Origin: an uncultured Commensalibacter sp. | GTDB taxonomy: Bacteria > Pseudomonadota > Alphaproteobacteria > Acetobacterales > Acetobacteraceae | DNA length: 64,000 nucleotides | Reading direction: 5' to 3' | Assembly (NCBI GenBank): GCA_946699565.1 | Contig: CAMPDW010000008.1 | Span: 1 to 64,000 of the forward strand | Shown: positions 39,640 through 48,230 of the stretch, piece after piece | Layout of the letters: every line of letters begins with the position of its first letter | Numbering within the stretch: position 1 is the first letter of the stretch | Position numbers and translations under genes: made by a program | Notes under the pieces: model-generated | Database searches by the model: none | What the model saw: only the letters and a program-made list of their open reading frames with translations | What the model was told of the DNA's origin: nothing

Positions 39640-40101
39640 TTATTGAGATGCTATATTCATACTGCCAAAAATATAATTACTAATTTGCTGCTCAAGACTT
39701 ACATAAGGTAAAGTGTTGGTTAATTTTTGATTTTTCTTGATCAATATCTTACTTTTTCCAGGCTTGATCATAATTACACCATCATCAGTCATATTAATTG
39801 AAGATATAATAAATTGGGTATCTTCTGGCAGTTGAATATCATTATTAATCTCCATTGTAACATCAGACATAAAGGTTTTTTCATTAAGATGAATTGAGCG
39901 TATAACACCAACAGGAATACCTGATAAAACAATTTTTCCGCCAGGATTAATAGTATTTGAAGAATAAAATTGTGCTTCAATCGTATATTTTTGTGTTCCT
40001 GTACCAAATAACATTATTTTGGAATATACATAAAATCCTGCAGCAATCATTAAAACGAAAGTGCTTGCCAGATAAGCGCTAACATTTCTGTTTTTTATCA
40101 T
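39640..40101 (-). CDS. mlaD: MlaD-like MCE-domain protein
   Basis: Periplasmic lipid-binding subunit of the Mla phospholipid transport system. A single N-terminal membrane anchor (about 9-28) precedes one MCE domain (about 38-118: YTIEAQFYSSNTINPGGKIVLSGIPVGVIRSI), which ends in a short helical tail with VSLEQQISNYIFG. Length 153 aa matches MlaD. The ABC partners mlaE and mlaF are not adjacent, which is unusual, so they must be elsewhere. It is convergent with surE and divergent from uppP. Confidence 0.88.
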   Translation of the reverse strand: MIKNRNVSAYLASTFVLMIAAGFYVYSKIMLFGTGTQKYTIEAQFYSSNTINPGGKIVLSGIPVGVIRSIHLNEKTFMSDVTMEINNDIQLPEDTQFIISSINMTDDGVIMIKPGKSKILIKKNQKLTNTLPYVSLEQQISNYIFGSMNIASQ

Positions 40102-40304
40102 TGACCCACCATCCCTATTACGTCAGTCTATTTTCGTTTAATAAAATATTATATATATTGTTTTTGAACCGATAGAAATATTTTACTTTTTTTAAATATT
40201 TGATTTGTAATATATTTTTTTATTATAAAACAATGTAATCAAATCATTCTAAATGTCTAAAAAAAATTTAAACTATCATAATTTTTTAAAAGGTAACTTT
40301 TAAT

Positions 40305-41147
40305 ATGTCTTTTCTTCAGGCTATTTTTATTGCCATTTTACAAGGTGCAACAGAACTTTTTCCAGTAAGTAGTCTTGGACATGCTGTTTTGATCCCTGCA
40401 TTGTTAGGTTGGCGAATTCACGCACAGAATCCTACTTTTTTACCTTTTATGATAATGCTTCATGTTGGTACAGCCTTTGCTTTGCTTATGTTCTTTTGGA
40501 AAGACTGGGTTGCTCTATTTAAGGGTGCTTTTGGAAAAGATGGAAAAACAATTCAAAAACAAAGCTTTCACATTTTTTTTCTATTGATTATTGCAACTTT
40601 ACCTGGAATAGTTATAGGTTCCCTTTTTGAAAAATTAATACGAAGTTTATTTTCGACACCCAATATTGTGGCATTTTTTCTTATATGTAATGGGGTTATG
40701 CTTTTTTGGGTTGATCATCTAAGAAAAAACATTAATGTTGAAAATACAATTGCTATTGCAGATTTAACGATGAAAGATGCTTTTTTTATAGGTATTTTTC
40801 AATGTCTAGCTTTTTTTCCAGGAATTTCAAGATCCGGGTCAACCATAGTCGCAGGATTGCTTCGAAATTTGTCCCATGAAAATTCTGCAAGGTTTTCTTT
40901 TTTAATGGCTATACCTATCATTCTTGCAGCATCAATTTTCCAAATGTGGAAAATTTATAAAGAGCAAATTAAATTTGATCATTTTATAAATATGGGTGTT
41001 GCTACAATTATAGGTTGTATAACTGCACTTTTAAGTACAGCCTTTTTAATGAAGTATTTTAAAGATAACGAAAAGTGGGCTTTAACACCTTTTGGTTATT
41101 ATTGTTGCGCATTAGGAATCATAGGTTTTGCTTTATTATTATATTAA
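40305..41147 (+). CDS. uppP: Undecaprenyl-diphosphatase UppP (BacA)
   Basis: Membrane phosphatase recycling undecaprenyl diphosphate, the lipid carrier for cell-wall and polysaccharide building. Eight or so hydrophobic segments; the two active-site regions are QGATELFPVSSLGHAVL (about 13-29) and FFPGISRSGSTIVAGLLRNL. Length 280 aa. The plus-strand start faces mlaD across a 203-base gap in which I see nothing else of note. Confidence 0.95.
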   Translation: MSFLQAIFIAILQGATELFPVSSLGHAVLIPALLGWRIHAQNPTFLPFMIMLHVGTAFALLMFFWKDWVALFKGAFGKDGKTIQKQSFHIFFLLIIATLPGIVIGSLFEKLIRSLFSTPNIVAFFLICNGVMLFWVDHLRKNINVENTIAIADLTMKDAFFIGIFQCLAFFPGISRSGSTIVAGLLRNLSHENSARFSFLMAIPIILAASIFQMWKIYKEQIKFDHFINMGVATIIGCITALLSTAFLMKYFKDNEKWALTPFGYYCCALGIIGFALLLY

Positions 41148-41156
41148 AATAATTAT

Positions 41157-41174
41157 ATTCACAATCTTGTGAAT
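41157..41174. promoter_or_regulatory. 18-bp palindrome upstream of the sugar porter
   Basis: ATTCACAA-TC-TTGTGAAT is a perfect 8-bp inverted repeat with a 2-base centre, 69 bases before the transporter start and 9 bases after the uppP stop. It looks like a dimeric repressor operator, though a small hairpin cannot be excluded. No regulator gene is adjacent. Confidence 0.35.
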
Positions 41175-41243
41175 TGAGAATATAAAAAATAAGGCATTCT
41201 ATTAAAAGAAAAGAAAACAAAAAAAATATTATCTGGAGGAAAA

Positions 41244-42653
41244 ATGGAAAGCTCAAGCCCTTCGATACAACAAACAAAAAAAAGTTTTTTCTTCTTTAAT
41301 AATATTTTAATGATTGACTTCTTTGCTTCTCTAGCAGGGTTATTATTTGGTCTCGATATCGGTGTTATGGCTGGAGCCAATGAATTTATCAAAAATGATT
41401 TCTCTGCAAACGACCATGACATTGAAAAAATAGTAAGTTTCATGATGTTTGGTGCAGCATTCGGTGCGTTGGTATGTGGATGGGCATCGGCGAAATTTGG
41501 CAGAAATAGGTGCCTGATTGTCAGTGCAACTCTTTTTATTGCCGCATCAATTGGATGTGCATTATCGAACACAATTTCAGATTTAATCATATGGCGATTT
41601 GTGTTGGGTTTTGCTATTGGTATCGCTAGTATGACTGCACCTTTATACCTTGCCGAAATTGCACCTGAGGATAAAAGAGGTGCAATGATTTCAACCTATC
41701 AGCTGATGGTTACTGTAGGTATTTTTTTAGCTTTTGTTTCAGATACATTTTTTGGATATTTTGGTGCATGGCGCTGGATGTTGGGGATACTAGCTTTACC
41801 AGCAGCTATTTTTTTATTAGGGCTTTTATTTTTACCAAACAGTCCTCGATGGCTGTTGATGAATCGTCGAAGACGTGAAGCTTATAACGTATTAGCATCT
41901 ATAAGAAATAACAATAATAATGTTATAAAAAAAGAAATCAAAGAGATCGAGATGCAATTGCAGAATTCTCAAAAGGGCTTTTATTTATTTTTATATAATT
42001 CTAATTTTCAGCGTTCTGTAATCTTGGGAGTATGTTTGCAAATCATTCAACAATTAACTGGAATGAATGTAATCATGTATTATGCTCCTCGTATTTTTGC
42101 AAATATGGGATATCATGGACTTTCACAATTATGGTTTACCGCCTTAGTTGGTTTAGTTAATGTTTTTGCAACGTTTATAGCCATCATCATTTGTGATAAA
42201 TCTGGGCGTAAACCTATGTTATATATTGGGTTTAGCATGATGACTTTTGGATTATGGGCAGTCAGCTATTTCTTAAATAAAGATTTAAATGCCTATCCAT
42301 ATTTACAATATTGTTGTGTTGGGACACTGTTATTATTTATCCTTGGTTTTGCAATGTCTGCAGGACCTTTAATTTGGACAATTTGTTCAGAAATACAACC
42401 ACTTCAAGGACGAGATTTTGGTATTGCTGTTTCAACTGTAGTCAATTGGCTTGCTAATTTTTTTGTTGGTTTTACTTTTTTAACTTTAATTAATACTTTT
42501 GGGGCCTCACGTACCTTTTTATTGTATGCGTGTTTAAATTTGATTTTTATTGTTTTGATATTTGCTTACGTACCTGAAACATCCAATATAAGCCTTGAAA
42601 AGATTGAAGAAAATTTAATGGAAGGTCAACCTTTACGTAAAATCGGACGTTAA
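41244..42653 (+). CDS. Sugar porter of the major facilitator superfamily
   Basis: Proton-coupled monosaccharide transporter of the sugar porter family (GalP/AraE/XylE-like), 469 aa with about 12 membrane segments. Signatures are GLDIGVMAGA at helix 1, the loop 2-3 GWASAKFGRNR, PLYLAEIAPEDKRGAM, PNSPRWLL, QIIQQLTGMNVIMYYAP (helix 7 sugar-binding QQ), the loop 8-9 DKSGRKPML and the terminal PETSNISLEKIEE. A strong GGAGG ribosome-binding site precedes the ATG. The exact sugar cannot be told. Confidence 0.92.
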   Translation: MESSSPSIQQTKKSFFFFNNILMIDFFASLAGLLFGLDIGVMAGANEFIKNDFSANDHDIEKIVSFMMFGAAFGALVCGWASAKFGRNRCLIVSATLFIAASIGCALSNTISDLIIWRFVLGFAIGIASMTAPLYLAEIAPEDKRGAMISTYQLMVTVGIFLAFVSDTFFGYFGAWRWMLGILALPAAIFLLGLLFLPNSPRWLLMNRRRREAYNVLASIRNNNNNVIKKEIKEIEMQLQNSQKGFYLFLYNSNFQRSVILGVCLQIIQQLTGMNVIMYYAPRIFANMGYHGLSQLWFTALVGLVNVFATFIAIIICDKSGRKPMLYIGFSMMTFGLWAVSYFLNKDLNAYPYLQYCCVGTLLLFILGFAMSAGPLIWTICSEIQPLQGRDFGIAVSTVVNWLANFFVGFTFLTLINTFGASRTFLLYACLNLIFIVLIFAYVPETSNISLEKIEENLMEGQPLRKIGR

Positions 42654-42754
42654 ATTCTAAAAATTATGTTTTTTATAAATATCATTCTTTTAATAATGTT
42701 ATTTATAGTTTTTGATTATATAATATTATGTTTATTTATTCAATTGTTACAACT

Positions 42755-44038
42755 CTATATAAAAAACTTATATATAACAGCTGAAATAGCAATGCATCCA
42801 ATAAATGTTATAAAAATATTACTTAATTTCCCTTTATATTTCACCAATTCAGGAAGTTTATGAATTGCTATCATCGGTAAGATAAATAAAATTACAGCCA
42901 AAATGGGCCCGCTTATTGATTCAATTATACCCAATATACTTGGATTATTGCTTGACACAAACCATGTTATTAAATAAACGAAAATTAAAGCATAACGATC
43001 TAACGTTTTTCTTGATATGTCTTTTCCAAAAAATGACAAAGCTTTTTCCAAAATTCCATTAAATCCTTCCTTAGCTCCCAGATAATGACCTAAAAAGGAT
43101 TTGCAGATTGCAATAAAAGCAACGATAGGTGCTATAAATTTTAAAAAAGATGTATGAAAATGATTAGCCAAATAGGACAAAATTGTTATATTTTCAATTT
43201 TTGCTTCATTTAAATTTGAAGGACTTAAACATAAAGCGCAACTGAATACAAAGAATAATACGGTAACAACCATCATTATATTACTATATTTAATGATTTT
43301 GGAACATTTTGATTCCGCCCATTTTTCACCATATTCCTTACGTTTTGATACAGCTAAAGAAGAAATAATGGGTGAATGATTAAAAGCGAAGACAGTCACA
43401 GGAATAGTTAACCATAACGTTAAAAATAAACCGTTTCCTCCTTCTTTTATAGCACCAGAAAAACTTATATTTCTAAACAAATCCAAATTCCAGTGAGGTA
43501 TCAAAAATAACGATATAGAGATTAAAACTGCCACAAAGGGATAAACCAATGTTGATAAAATTTTAATGATAAAAGTTTCACCAAACTGTACAATTAAAAT
43601 TAATAAACTGATAAGAATAAAAGAAGTTATTACTCTAGGTGGAGTTGTAAAGTAAAGTTGATTCTGAATAAAACTTTGTACAGTATTAACAAGACTTACC
43701 CCATAAACCAATAAAATAGGAAAAATTGCAAAAAAATAAAATAAAGTAATCAAAAATCCAATTTTTTTTCCAAATTTTTCTTCAACAACAGCTGTGATAT
43801 TACCATTATCATCTTTTGACCCTGATAAAACAAACCTGCATAAAGCTTGATGAGCATAAAATGTCATTGGAAAAGCAAGTATTGTTAATAATAATAATGG
43901 AATTAAACCACCAGCAGCTGCATTAATCGGGAGAAATAAAACACCTGCTCCTATTGCCGTACCATAAAGACTAAGCATCCATATTGTATCTGATGAACAC
44001 CATTTTGGCATTCGATCTATGATTTCTTTATTTTTCAT
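42755..44038 (-). CDS. sdaC: SdaC-like serine transporter (HAAAP family)
   Basis: Proton-coupled serine/threonine permease resembling SdaC/TdcC. Conserved regions are the N-terminal MLSLYGTAIGAGVLFLPINAAAGG, the stretch LLLTILAFPMTFYAHQALCRFVLSG, ILLVYGVSLVNTVQSF and VFAFNHSPIISSLAVSKR. Length 427 aa with about 11 hydrophobic segments. It is convergent with the sugar porter. No serine deaminase is adjacent. The serine specificity is by family resemblance only. Confidence 0.88.
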   Translation of the reverse strand: MKNKEIIDRMPKWCSSDTIWMLSLYGTAIGAGVLFLPINAAAGGLIPLLLLTILAFPMTFYAHQALCRFVLSGSKDDNGNITAVVEEKFGKKIGFLITLFYFFAIFPILLVYGVSLVNTVQSFIQNQLYFTTPPRVITSFILISLLILIVQFGETFIIKILSTLVYPFVAVLISISLFLIPHWNLDLFRNISFSGAIKEGGNGLFLTLWLTIPVTVFAFNHSPIISSLAVSKRKEYGEKWAESKCSKIIKYSNIMMVVTVLFFVFSCALCLSPSNLNEAKIENITILSYLANHFHTSFLKFIAPIVAFIAICKSFLGHYLGAKEGFNGILEKALSFFGKDISRKTLDRYALIFVYLITWFVSSNNPSILGIIESISGPILAVILFILPMIAIHKLPELVKYKGKLSNIFITFIGCIAISAVIYKFFI

Positions 44039-45110
44039 TTATTGTAACTTTATTGATAAACGAGTATGTTAATAAATATATAAAACGGATATGAAAAAAA
44101 TTCAAAATCTAATCATTAATAATTAAATTTCAAATTATCAATAGATAAAGCATTTTTATAAAAAATTTTTAGTAATATTCATAATTTATAGTAATTTTCA
44201 ACTTTTAACTAATTTGATTAAAATCGAATTACTCATAATTAATTTTAAAGAAGATTTAATTTTTAAAATTGTAAAAGGACAAAATAATTTGAAACTGGAA
44301 TTGTAAAAAAAACTTTCTACTCTCAAATATATATAACTAAATAAATACTACAATAATGAAATCTAGTTAAAGAAAAAAATCTATCCTACTAATATCACAA
44401 AGATCGTTAAATAATTGGTAGAAAAGTATATATTAATTAAAATAACTATACAATACATTTACTGCTTTTGGTCTAGAACGATCTATAACTCTTTATCCAT
44501 AAAATATACGACATTAATGGATTATCTAAATAAATGGTAGACAGTGTTGTTTCATCAAATCAAATTAACACATGATAGCAACTTTGAATGAATATTTACT
44601 AGATTTAAACACTTTTTCCATATTCAACTGAAAGCCATTCTTTTATCCATGCTAATTGGTGCGCTCGCTAAGCAAAATTCTGCTCATTAATTACAAACAA
44701 AAACTTTTTTTCTTTAACTTTGATATTTTGTTATTAATAAAACTCGATTAATTTGTATATACGTATGCAAATAATTTTATTGAGGCATACAAACATAGCA
44801 ATATACGAACTGACCACAGCAAATCGTACAGCATTCAACAAGATTTTATTACTATATCTAAATAATACTGAAAGAAAGTCTATTTTCAACCTATACTTTA
44901 AGTATCTTGGATGTTCTAGATCAGAGCGAGTCACTACCTAAAAACCAGCATGATGCCACTTTTCCATAATATTCGTACTGATTCGTTTATCATATCAACC
45001 TTGTAGCAAAACTCTAGGTTCTGCAACTAGCAAAATAACTCCAACTCAATATTAATTAGTGGCTTAATGCCTTTATAACCAACTTTTAAAAAATATCATG
45101 TCAACAATAA
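44039..45110. other. AT-rich non-coding stretch with unidentified degraded remnants
   Basis: About 1.1 kb without a convincing gene. The first 500 bases show only A/T-rich spacer. On the minus strand, 44734-44934 is open and reads SDLEHPRYLKYRLK and LNAVRFAVVSSYIAMF. After a double stop it seems to continue in broken frames with HQLAWIKEWLSVEYGKS near 44660-44610 and FDETTLSTIYLDNPLM near 44555-44510. This looks like the body of a second dead gene downstream of the decayed recQ, but I cannot name the family. No RNA gene or repeat was seen. Confidence 0.45.
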
Positions 45111-45119
45111 AATCGCCTG

Positions 45120-46110
45120 AGCCGTAGAAAATAATAAGTTAGATATATTCATTAATCTTTTACCGAAATTGAAGCAAATATGACGGAATAAATGACACCC
45201 GCCACCAGCTTTCTGTAAAAGTGTTGCAATGATTATTAGTGTATAGCTAGAATCCATAATATCATCAACCAATACAACTCATTTGCCAGAATAAAGCTAA
45301 GTAACGTTAAAGACACCATAAAAATTTCGACATTGATATAATTGATTCTACTACCCTTTTTGCAGTTAATTATTTTTAATTTTACTGATGACATCCATAA
45401 ATGAAAGTCTCAGTTTTACCGCCAAATGACGAGCAAGGTCAGGCACCAAATGAAGAAAATTATGGGATGAAACACAACATACCAACTGCGACGTAGATTT
45501 TGGTTATCAACTTTGCTGAATCATTTCAGCCATAGTATCAACTAATCTATTACTAAAATGACTTGTATGTTTGTTATCAACAGCTATTTTTCCCCTGTTT
45601 TATAAAGATACCCGCAAGATTTACAAAAACAGATTTTGCTAGCATATTAATAATAGGTTGCCACAAACAAAACACACATTTACCACTAGGCTGTAAGGCC
45701 TTGATCGTTTATTGTACTACACAAAAATATTATTTTACAACCAATCTTATTAAGATACGAACCTTTTATCATCTCTACACACATTACTTAATAAAGTGTG
45801 CAATTCGAGCATGATTCATTTGATAGTACACAACTGTTTTAACCTAACGAATACTATTCTTAATCACAAGAGTTTGATGGAAAAACTGAATCCTGAAAAA
45901 ACTCGTGGATATTCTGATCTTCCATTCCTGACATCAATATACTCATAGCATAATCAATACCAAGTACAACTCGTCACCTCATCTGTTGATAGTAGGCCAA
46001 GATAGAACTTGGAGCTTGATTCAGCTTTTATCCTGCTATAATAAACCTTGGCATTAACATCATTAATATTCAACCAATTTAGCTACTTGTTCGGTTTCTC
46101 ACATATTAAT
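45120..46110 (-). pseudogene. recQ: Decayed RecQ-type helicase with C-terminal phosphoribosyltransferase domain
   Basis: Remnant of the RecQ/PRTase fusion found in many proteobacteria. Reading the minus strand with frame changes gives, in the right order: ETEQVAKLVEYLNDVNA-like (near 46098), QAPSSILAYYQQM (46018-45980, helicase motif VI region, with GRAGR itself lost), YAMSILMSGMEDQNIHEFF and QDSVFPS (45950-45870), LQPSGKCVFC (45702-45670, cysteine knuckle), NRLVDTMAEMIQQS (45553-45510), then the PRTase-linked CCVSSHNFLHLVPDLARHLA (45480-45420) and LVDDIMDSSYTLIIIATLLQ (45272-45210, the PRPP-binding loop). Many stops and frameshifts interrupt it, and the N-terminal ATPase half appears deleted. 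Confidence 0.8.
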
Positions 46111-46402
46111 TAAACTCGTTATTCTCCTACTCAAGACAGAGAAAAATAGCAAGTTCTAATCAAAGATTAAATAATAAACTCTTTCATTTTTATAAGAATA
46201 AACACAATGAGGACGACCCAAGTATGAAACTTCTTGTAATAATAACCATAGAATATAATTCTTGCTATACCCTTGAACACTCCCATCTTTAATACGACAG
46301 GTTATTTTTACATCAAAGAATGAAAATTTCAGTTTAAATTTATTTTGTCTAATTTTAAACTTAATTGTCTGTTCACAAAATCAAAATCCCATTACACTTA
46401 TT
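46111..46402 (-). other. Unassigned remnant upstream of the decayed recQ
   Basis: On the minus strand about 66 codons are open (near 46380-46160), reading for example TCRIKDGSVQGYSKNYILWL and LGRPHCVYSYKNERVYYLIF before a stop. There is no start codon and a TGA sits just before it. It may belong to the recQ remnant or to another lost gene; I do not recognise it. Confidence 0.3.
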
Positions 46403-48226
46403 TTATTCTACAGTTACAGATTTAGCTAAATTTCTTGGTTGATCGACATCCGTACCTTTTGTAATTGCTGCCTCATAAGCTAACATTTGTACAGGAACTG
46501 TATAAAGAATAGGTGAAACAAAAGAATGCACAGTTGGCAATATTATAACTTTATCAGCAATAGGTGATAAAGATTCCGCACCTCTTTGATCAGTAAAGAC
46601 GATAATATGTCCGCCACGTGCCTTTGCTTCTTGTAAATTAGAAAGAGTTTTTTCAAATAAGAATCCTGAAGGTATAACGGAAATGATAGGAACTGTATGA
46701 TCAATTAAAGCAATTGGACCATGTTTCATTTCACCGGCAGCATACGCATCGGCATGAATATAAGAAATTTCCTTTAACTTTAATGCACCTTCCATTGCAA
46801 CAGGATACATAATTCCCCGGCCTAAATAAATAACACTTTGAGCATTAGCAATAAATTTAGCAATTTCTTGAATTTTTTCTTTTAATTGAAGGACTTCTGC
46901 AACTCGGCTTGGTAAATCAAGCAAAGCTGAAAGACATTGATCTCTATGTTCAGCCGTGATTTTATGTTTTACCTTTGCAATGGTAAGAGTAAGACATGCC
47001 AAAACTGTTAACTGGGCAGTGAAAGCCTTTGTGGAGGCAACTGCTATTTCAACACCTGCATCTGTCCCAAGCACAACATCACTTTCTCGGGCAATTGTAC
47101 TATGTTCATTATTAAGAATAGAGATAATTTTTTGATTATTTTTTTTGAGATTTCTCAATGCTGCTAGTGTATCAGCCGTTTCACCTGATTGAGAAATAAC
47201 CAATCCCATTCCTTCACCCTCAATGGGTGGATCTCGATAACGCATTTCACTAGCTATATCAATATCAATTGGAAGTCTTGCATATTCTTCAAGCCAATAA
47301 CGACCTATATAACCAGCATAATAAGCTGAACCACAAGCAGTTATAATCCCTCTTTTTAATGCTGTAATCTTGAAAGGTAAATAAGGAAGATTAATTTGAT
47401 GTGTGGCTGGATTAACAAAACGTCTTAACGTTTGTCCTATAACAATTGGATGCTCATGGAGTTCTTTTTCCATATAATGACGATATCCATTTTTACCAAT
47501 AGTACCCGTTATCAAAGCTGTTTTTTGTATAGGACATGAAACTTCTTTTCCTTCCATATCGTAAAAAAAGGCTCCTTCCCGTTTTATAACAGTCCAAATC
47601 CCATCCGCCATATAAGCAACTTTAGTCGTAAGCGGTGCAATTGCCAAACTATCAGATCCCAAAAACATTTCGTTATCACCAAATCCAACGACTAATGGAG
47701 CACCATGTCTAGCACCAATCATTAGATTATCATTACTTGTAAATATCATAGCAATAGCATAAGCGCCTTCAAGTCTTTTTAAAGCCATAAAGGCAGCTTC
47801 TTGATGTTTATGTCCTTGTTTTAAATAATAATCAACAAGCTGAACAATAGTTTCACTATCTGTTTCGCTTTTAAATTCTTGACCCAATTCAGTTAATTCT
47901 TTTCGTAATGCAATATGATTTTCAATAATCCCATTATGAACAACTGCAACCCGATCAGTCATATGAGGATGTGCATTATTTTCCGTTGGTGCTCCATGCG
48001 TTGCCCATCTTGTATGTCCAATTCCCAAATTACCATTAATGGGATCCATTTTTAATAATTTTGCTAAATTATCCAACTTTCCAGCAGCACGACGTCGACT
48101 TAAAACACCATTATTTAATACGGCTATACCTGCTGAATCATATCCCCTATATTCCAATCGGCGTAAGGCTTCCATAATTATAGAGGTAACAGATTGATTC
48201 CCTAATATTCCAACAATCCCACACAT
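46403..48226 (-). CDS. glmS: Glutamine-fructose-6-phosphate aminotransferase (isomerising)
   Basis: First step of UDP-GlcNAc synthesis: makes glucosamine-6-phosphate from fructose-6-phosphate and glutamine. N-terminal class II glutaminase begins MCGIVGILGN with Cys2 as nucleophile; LGIGHTRWATHG follows. Two SIS domains (about 285-420 and 455-590) include TACGSAYYAG, ISQSGETADTLAALR and IYLGRGIMYPVAMEGALKLKEISYIHADAYAAGEMKHGPIALI. The end is PRNLAKSVTVE. Length 607 aa. It is 4 bases downstream of glmU, an operon joining both ends of the pathway. Confidence 0.98.
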   Translation of the reverse strand: MCGIVGILGNQSVTSIIMEALRRLEYRGYDSAGIAVLNNGVLSRRRAAGKLDNLAKLLKMDPINGNLGIGHTRWATHGAPTENNAHPHMTDRVAVVHNGIIENHIALRKELTELGQEFKSETDSETIVQLVDYYLKQGHKHQEAAFMALKRLEGAYAIAMIFTSNDNLMIGARHGAPLVVGFGDNEMFLGSDSLAIAPLTTKVAYMADGIWTVIKREGAFFYDMEGKEVSCPIQKTALITGTIGKNGYRHYMEKELHEHPIVIGQTLRRFVNPATHQINLPYLPFKITALKRGIITACGSAYYAGYIGRYWLEEYARLPIDIDIASEMRYRDPPIEGEGMGLVISQSGETADTLAALRNLKKNNQKIISILNNEHSTIARESDVVLGTDAGVEIAVASTKAFTAQLTVLACLTLTIAKVKHKITAEHRDQCLSALLDLPSRVAEVLQLKEKIQEIAKFIANAQSVIYLGRGIMYPVAMEGALKLKEISYIHADAYAAGEMKHGPIALIDHTVPIISVIPSGFLFEKTLSNLQEAKARGGHIIVFTDQRGAESLSPIADKVIILPTVHSFVSPILYTVPVQMLAYEAAITKGTDVDQPRNLAKSVTVE

Positions 48227-48230
48227 GGAT

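Noticed and set aside
42666-42863. Small hydrophobic plus-strand ORF downstream of the sugar porter
   Set aside because: It overlaps the 3' end of the sdaC-like gene in antisense, is low-complexity Ile/Leu, and has no ribosome-binding site; it reflects A/T-rich codons.
44734-44941. Overlapping plus- and minus-strand ORFs of about 60 codons
   Set aside because: Neither has a complete gene structure. The minus-strand reading may be a dead-gene remnant and is reported only as such.
45563-45814. 83-codon plus-strand ORF
   Set aside because: It is antisense to the recognisable recQ-PRTase remnant and has no family resemblance.
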